A DNA stretch of 6,046 nt. Source: Bacillota bacterium. Lineage in GTDB: Bacteria; Bacillota; DTU030; DUMP01. Positions 5,927 to 6,046 of this stretch are shown here, in pieces (position 1 is the first letter of the stretch; each line of letters opens with the position of its first letter). The stretch covers positions 1 through 6,046 of the forward strand of contig JAAYHG010000243.1 in NCBI GenBank assembly GCA_012735455.1. Reading direction: 5' to 3'. The notes under the pieces are model-generated. The model was not told the origin of the DNA. It worked only from the letters and a program-made list of their open reading frames with translations, and did no database searches. Both the position numbers and the translations under genes were made by a program.

Positions 5927-6046
5927 ATGGCGAAATTTCCGCTGGATCCATTGGTGGAAGTTATGGCCAAGCTGCGTGGTCCAACCGGCTGCCCTTGGGA
6001 CAAGGAACAAGATCATGCCAGTCTCAGGCGTTACCTCATTGAGGAG
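5927..6046 (+). CDS. mazG: MazG nucleoside triphosphate pyrophosphohydrolase, N-terminal fragment (cut by window end)
   Basis: MazG hydrolyses nucleoside triphosphates to monophosphates and pyrophosphate in the cytoplasm, a housekeeping or stress-related clean-up role. Only the first 40 residues are visible; the frame is open to the last base. They carry the family signature: [20 protein letters not shown] at residues 9-28, then the helix ending LIEE at 37-40, whose E39-E40 start the metal-binding EExxE motif that continues beyond the window. The start is fixed by a perfect AAGGAGG site, 4 bases after the spoVB stop, so the two genes are almost surely co-transcribed. The B. subtilis homologue YabN has a tetrapyrrole methylase domain of about 220 residues ahead of MazG; here the MazG domain begins at once, as in E. 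coli MazG. Activity and full length cannot be judged from this fragment. Confidence 0.92.
   Translation, partial: MAKFPLDPLVEVMAKLRGPTGCPWDKEQDHASLRRYLIEE

Overview
The window is a chromosomal segment from an endospore-forming Firmicute. The gene content and layout point to a Clostridia-type spore former (a Peptococcaceae- or Thermoanaerobacterales-like lineage is my guess) rather than a Bacillus. The evidence is a SpoVT closely matching the Bacillus protein through its DNA-binding half, a SpoVB, strong AAGGAGG-type ribosome binding sites, roughly balanced GC content (judged by eye, not computed), and the gene order mfd - spoVT - spoVB - mazG, which is the Bacillus subtilis mfd-spoVT-spoVB-yabN neighbourhood. 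Two differences stand out. A parvulin-type lipoprotein gene (prsA-like) sits between mfd and spoVT, and mazG starts directly with the MazG domain, without the methylase domain that B. subtilis YabN carries in front.

Layout, all on the + strand. From base 2 to 2527 is the 3' three quarters of mfd (the 5' end lies outside the window). The 89-base gap to 2616 holds a small dyad and the GTG start's ribosome binding site; a candidate promoter lies just upstream inside the end of mfd. From 2617 to 3534 is a lipid-anchored foldase of the PrsA/SurA family. The next 126 bases hold a good sigma-G-type promoter and a perfect short palindrome over the predicted transcription start, followed by spoVT at 3661-4218. 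From 4219 to 4329 is a very compact control region: an intrinsic terminator for spoVT whose loop and T-run overlap a sigma-A-like promoter with a perfect TATAAT. spoVB follows at 4330-5922, and mazG starts 4 bases later and runs off the end of the window.

How they fit together: Mfd clears stalled RNA polymerase and recruits excision repair; PrsA helps exported proteins fold outside the membrane; SpoVT is the forespore regulator that tunes sigma-G genes; SpoVB is a MurJ-like membrane flippase linked to spore cortex synthesis; MazG hydrolyses nucleoside triphosphates. The promoters and terminator suggest three transcription units: mfd (with or without prsA), spoVT alone in the forespore, and spoVB-mazG.

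I see no mobile element, CRISPR array, tRNA, rRNA or clear sign of horizontal transfer. This is a largely ordinary, conserved region. The points worth a second look are regulatory (sigma-G promoter plus palindrome, terminator/promoter overlap), a cysteine cluster in SpoVT, a G-quadruplex motif inside spoVB, and the two gene-order differences. No previously undescribed system is evident.
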